Source: Chloroflexota bacterium (GTDB lineage Bacteria; Chloroflexota; Dehalococcoidia; Lucifugimonadales; SAR202-VII-2). From it: DNA of 64,000 nucleotides. The translations under genes and the position numbers were made by a program. Shown piece after piece: positions 62,401 through 64,000 of this stretch. The notes beneath the pieces are model-generated. The model was not told where the DNA came from. It was given only the letters and a program-made list of their open reading frames with translations, and searched no databases. Numbering within the stretch: the first letter of the stretch is position 1; each line of letters starts with the position of its first letter. Location: positions 27,766 through 91,765 of the forward strand of contig QEVV01000010.1 of assembly GCA_003228115.1 (NCBI GenBank). Reading direction: 5' to 3'.

Positions 62401-64000
62401 CGGTGGAGTAGATGTCCGTCATTGGTATCGGCAGCGGGGCGCGGGTCCCAATCCAAGTGTCGTTGAGGACGTCGTATACCTCAACGACCGTTAGCTTTTC
62501 ACCGGAGTGTGGCCCTGTGCCAGTGCGGCCGCCAATGGCGAAGATGGCGTCTCCACCGCTTGAAGTCCAATTGGGCACTGTGGCAGCGCCAAGACCCGCA
62601 CGAGGCGTGGGCATAGACGCTTTGCGTTCCCAGGCGTTTGTGACCGGGTTGTAGGCGATAAGATCGTTTAGCACCCCGCCGGCGCCGCCGTTGGCGTTAT
62701 GGTCGCGGCCACCCACGACGTATGCCTTACCCTGTCCGTCCCCATCCACGGCACAGACACCTGTGGTCTCCGCCCGGGGTATGGGGGCCGAAGCTGCATC
62801 GTGCCACGTATCGGTGACCGGGTTGTAGACGTAGTTGAAGTTGTCGTCTCCAAAGACGGAGTTGCCGTGGCCCACGTAGATACGGCCGCCAATGATGGTG
62901 GCGTAGCCGCCCTCGCGCCCGATGGGCAGCGGAGCCAGCTCTTGCCACGCACCGTTGTACAGGTTGAGTGGCGTCAGCGTGCAGTCAGACGGCTCCGGTG
63001 TGTCTGTGGGGTCGGGGTGCGGTGCACGCCGCCACAAGAACTCCGGTCGCCCCTTTAGAGCGTTCATGTCATCGGAACTCGCAAGGCCGGACTGGCGGGC
63101 AGGCCATGCCAGCATGGGCGGGCCGCCGGGCGAGGTCTTGTTTGGGGTAAGAATGTCGGCCTCGCTGTAGCCCAGGGCCGCCAGGGTCGGGGAGCCGGCC
63201 TTAAGGGAGAACAGGACTACGTCACCCGTGATTTCGCCAAACTCCCGCGTGGGCCAAACGAACCGGGCATCCTGCCTGTCCAATTCGAAGTCAATTAACA
63301 TCTCCAGGGCGTCGAGCTCGTCCGCAGGGTGCAGACCCAGGTTTTCGGAGGAAGCGAAGACGCTTACCGTCCGCCCACCTTCGTTGTTGGACTCATTTTC
63401 GAGGTCGTCATGATTGAAGCTGATCAAGATGTCTGCCGGGCCAACGGGCCCACCCATCCTACCGGGCAACATCGCAAGGCTGGGCGAGGCAGCGTCCAGC
63501 GAGAAGAAGATGGGGAATTGTAAGTCTGTTGGTAACCAGCTGTACGCCGGGTTGTCAACAGCGTTGAGGTTGTCACCTACTGAGAGGCCGAGCGGGAAGG
63601 CCTGCTGGCCGGAACCGCAGTTGATGCCATCCTCATCGAGGAGCTGATCGTTGGTGCCAGGCAGGCGCACGACGTATTCGTCACCTGAAACCTCATCCGG
63701 GTCACAGATCGACTCGGCGTTTAGACCCGTGCCAGGCGCTCCGACCGCGCCGGGCTCGGTGGAGAAGTGGACCGGGTACAACCTCTCAGACGGGAAGGCG
63801 TGGCTGAGTGCGCCCACACCCACACCACTGCCCTCTGAGAAGGGACGAGGGTTGGTGTCGACGGCCACGGCGTTGCCTGGGCAGCCCTCTTCCGGGGTTC
63901 CATGGTCAAGAGCGGACTGGCCCTCACCTGGGCAGGGCTCGGGCTGTGGGCAGCCCTCATCTGGGCAGGGCTCGGGTTCAGGGGATGGGCAGCCCTCTTC
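59453..64000 (-). CDS. kelch / cohesin / dockerin surface protein, N-terminus cut by window end
   Basis: The frame is open from the stop at 59453 to the window edge, so at least 1,515 residues are seen. The upstream end is a Cys/Pro-rich repeat stretch. About 300 residues of unknown type follow. Then come kelch repeats (62000-62960; signature pairs such as VYNPVTDTWH with YVVGG and IYDVASNTW with HAIGG), which should form one beta-propeller. Three choice-of-anchor-like beta modules follow (SSDDPED, SNDPNRSF). Two cohesin-like modules precede a beta domain and a C-terminal dockerin with two canonical loops, DSNDDGIINAID and DFDRTGIVNALD. A GTG at 63868 is a possible internal start but the frame and repeats continue upstream. 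It is first of the three-gene block seen here; a signal peptide must lie outside. Confidence 0.88.
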   Translation of the reverse strand, partial: EEGCPSPEPEPCPDEGCPQPEPCPGEGQSALDHGTPEEGCPGNAVAVDTNPRPFSEGSGVGVGALSHAFPSERLYPVHFSTEPGAVGAPGTGLNAESICDPDEVSGDEYVVRLPGTNDQLLDEDGINCGSGQQAFPLGLSVGDNLNAVDNPAYSWLPTDLQFPIFFSLDAASPSLAMLPGRMGGPVGPADILISFNHDDLENESNNEGGRTVSVFASSENLGLHPADELDALEMLIDFELDRQDARFVWPTREFGEITGDVVLFSLKAGSPTLAALGYSEADILTPNKTSPGGPPMLAWPARQSGLASSDDMNALKGRPEFLWRRAPHPDPTDTPEPSDCTLTPLNLYNGAWQELAPLPIGREGGYATIIGGRIYVGHGNSVFGDDNFNYVYNPVTDTWHDAASAPIPRAETTGVCAVDGDGQGKAYVVGGRDHNANGGAGGVLNDLIAYNPVTNAWERKASMPTPRAGLGAATVPNWTSSGGDAIFAIGGRTGTGPHSGEKLTVVEVYDVLNDTWIGTRAPLPIPMTDIYSTVYVPERGEEGSIFVIGGFGPNSDGFEDVSPAVQIYDVASNTWNAGPPMPTPRSNLLAGICNNQIHAIGGFNGFDEYNINEALDLTTMTWTMGWARMPTPISEFMTQGIYTGAEIFAIGEGIFGQGGQEHAVYTCGQDDGNAQEPNITIRPQEVYIAVPVGPGSPDGEATATVEIRNNGGAELRVAAITQSSDGGSPETRPWLTLFDVPAGELILPPGHHFNLSMEVDCFDAHDAHNTHYIGIWSNDPNRSFIPLPVTLVCGEPERFEDITVDPLDHEQTHPTTGSETGGSFEVSIKNEPEAGAELWVNYIDEADQSREIADVAWLDLSGLPTLPFVLDPHEDMHFSVHMDCEGLEAGTNVAHVKIRSSDPDEPVIHVRVVLRCVEEEELVPDIEVDPTTIEQVLQVPPGDPVSDWEDVSVRNLGLSDLTVTAIEVWETQDTEGDVSWLSLSDLPSLPLTLESGELREFKVTNDCTELDLATYTAYIKISSDDPEDDPIWVSVTLVCEKARTVYISLLPAETDAVVGETFSLNIVVHAADPAQQVAAVDSFVDFDTSMATVDQIVPDTSTLPVTLNNSVDNEVGQADYSGVTFSTAPSGIFRIATVEATCLAEGTIEFSFSTEGTRTTEAALAGESVLGNTFGATVECDIDAPLKLDPLDTVSFAGGTFTLGLWVTAADSDSVSAVDAFINFDSGLLQVVDADESRDGVQISPDFSELDMSLANAANNEAGEITFNTNKLVGPFPAGTFRIAEITFRVNEGIDFESLADEITAAIEFSFESPRQSVVAFEGDAVPGASQNATVTIKSGLLVTGTVKLQGGSRDWEGYEIPYVLNVFPCDTTFGAGTGFSTDIAALLATPTVNIENISTATKTVTFTFVLPLTAGGYDFTLSSPHTLTNVTRCGQLTGSDDTVDFDTLLEGDSNDDGIINAIDFSILAGSFLKADGDEAFDERADFDRTGIVNALDFSLLAANFLRPSPIEVPQ
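59480..59647 (-). other. dockerin module (kelch protein)
   Basis: Both Ca-loops fit DxN/DxD/TGxxNxxD and each is followed by FSxLAxxFL. Loop 2 has Thr at position 5. Positions 10-11 are Ala-Ile and Ala-Leu, unlike the Ala-Ser of the other dockerin. Confidence 0.85.
59985..60880 (-). other. two cohesin-like modules (kelch protein)
   Basis: The first spans about 60450-60880 (VDSFVDFDTSMATVD, FRIATVEATC) and the second about 59985-60450 (VSAVDAFINFDSGLLQVVDA, FRIAEITFRV). The FDxxLLxVVD strand and the F-R-I-A strand are shared, and resemble the module of the 829-residue protein more than those of the giant protein. Confidence 0.75.
62000..62960 (-). other. kelch-repeat propeller domain
   Basis: At least five kelch units can be read on the minus strand, each of about 50 residues with a hydrophobic strand ending in GG (YVVGG, FAIGG, FVIGGF, HAIGGF) and a YxxxxNxW strand followed by MPTPR or LPI. 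Extracellular kelch propellers bind glycans or proteins. Confidence 0.85.
63880..64000 (-). repeat. Cys/Pro/Glu repeat at the window edge
   Basis: The translation repeats EGCP and PEPCP units (for instance EGCPSPEPEPCPDEGCP). In DNA, GGGCAGCCCTC recurs at about 63880, 63950 and 63988. The regular Cys spacing suggests a disulfide-rich or Cys-linked stalk. The repeat continues beyond the window. Confidence 0.85.

Overview
The window reads as a chromosomal segment from an uncultured bacterium, most probably a member of the Chloroflexota (a Dehalococcoidia/SAR202-like lineage). This is an inference from gene content, not from a marker tree. The hints are ACMSD-type amidohydrolases, a CaiB-type CoA transferase and a TctAB transporter in one neighbourhood, a stand-alone EutA, a split glycine decarboxylase (gcvPA/gcvPB), and very large extracytoplasmic proteins with Pro/Thr linkers and a single C-terminal membrane anchor. 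No phage, IS element, CRISPR array or rRNA was seen. There is one tRNA (Gln, UUG).

Layout. (1) 1-9657, minus strand: a surface-glycan locus. It holds a GT4 glycosyltransferase cut by the window start, an O-antigen-ligase-like membrane protein broken by an exact 16-bp tandem duplication, a degraded GT4 remnant, a CDP-paratose 2-epimerase-like enzyme, another GT4, two CgeB-like glycosyltransferases and an asparagine-synthase-like protein. It ends at tRNA-Gln, which has its own promoter. (2) 9.9-17.1 kb: an unknown TIM-barrel-like protein, a small membrane peptide, an MscS channel, a metal-dependent amidohydrolase coupled to otsB, otsA convergent with otsB and overlapping it by 69 bp, and a VIT1/CCC1 metal transporter. 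(3) 17.2-28.8 kb: housekeeping genes alaS, ruvX, aroE, an orphan eutA, gltX, a D-2-hydroxyacid dehydrogenase, an amidohydrolase, an RluD-family pseudouridine synthase and lspA. (4) 28.9-33.6 kb, minus strand: the riboflavin genes ribD-ribE-ribBA-ribH behind a threonine aldolase gene. (5) 33.7-39.5 kb: an alpha/beta hydrolase, the glycine cleavage operon gcvT-gcvH-gcvPA-gcvPB and a Tpx peroxidase with a terminator. (6) 39.7-44.6 kb: an amidohydrolase, a CoA transferase and a TctA/TctB carboxylate transporter without its binding protein. (7) 44.6-45.3 kb: about 0.7 kb of hairpin-rich DNA with no gene. (8) 45.4-64.0 kb, minus strand: three adjacent secreted modular proteins.

The last block is the main discovery candidate. 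The upstream gene (at least 1,500 residues, N-terminus beyond the window) carries kelch repeats, two cohesin-like modules and a C-terminal dockerin. The middle gene (829 residues) carries one cohesin-like module, a PKD-like domain, Ig-like domains and a C-terminal dockerin. The third (3,798 residues) carries three cohesin-like modules, a PKD-like domain and long Ig/FN3 arrays, and ends in a membrane anchor with no dockerin. This copies the logic of a cellulosome (anchoring scaffoldin plus adaptor scaffoldins), but with no glycoside hydrolase in view, so it may be a non-cellulosomal cell-surface scaffold.

A regulatory pattern also recurs. Extended -10 promoters (TGnTATAAT or TGnTAGAAT) lie upstream of tRNA-Gln, otsA, gltX and ltaE, and gcvT appears to be transcribed as a nearly leaderless mRNA.
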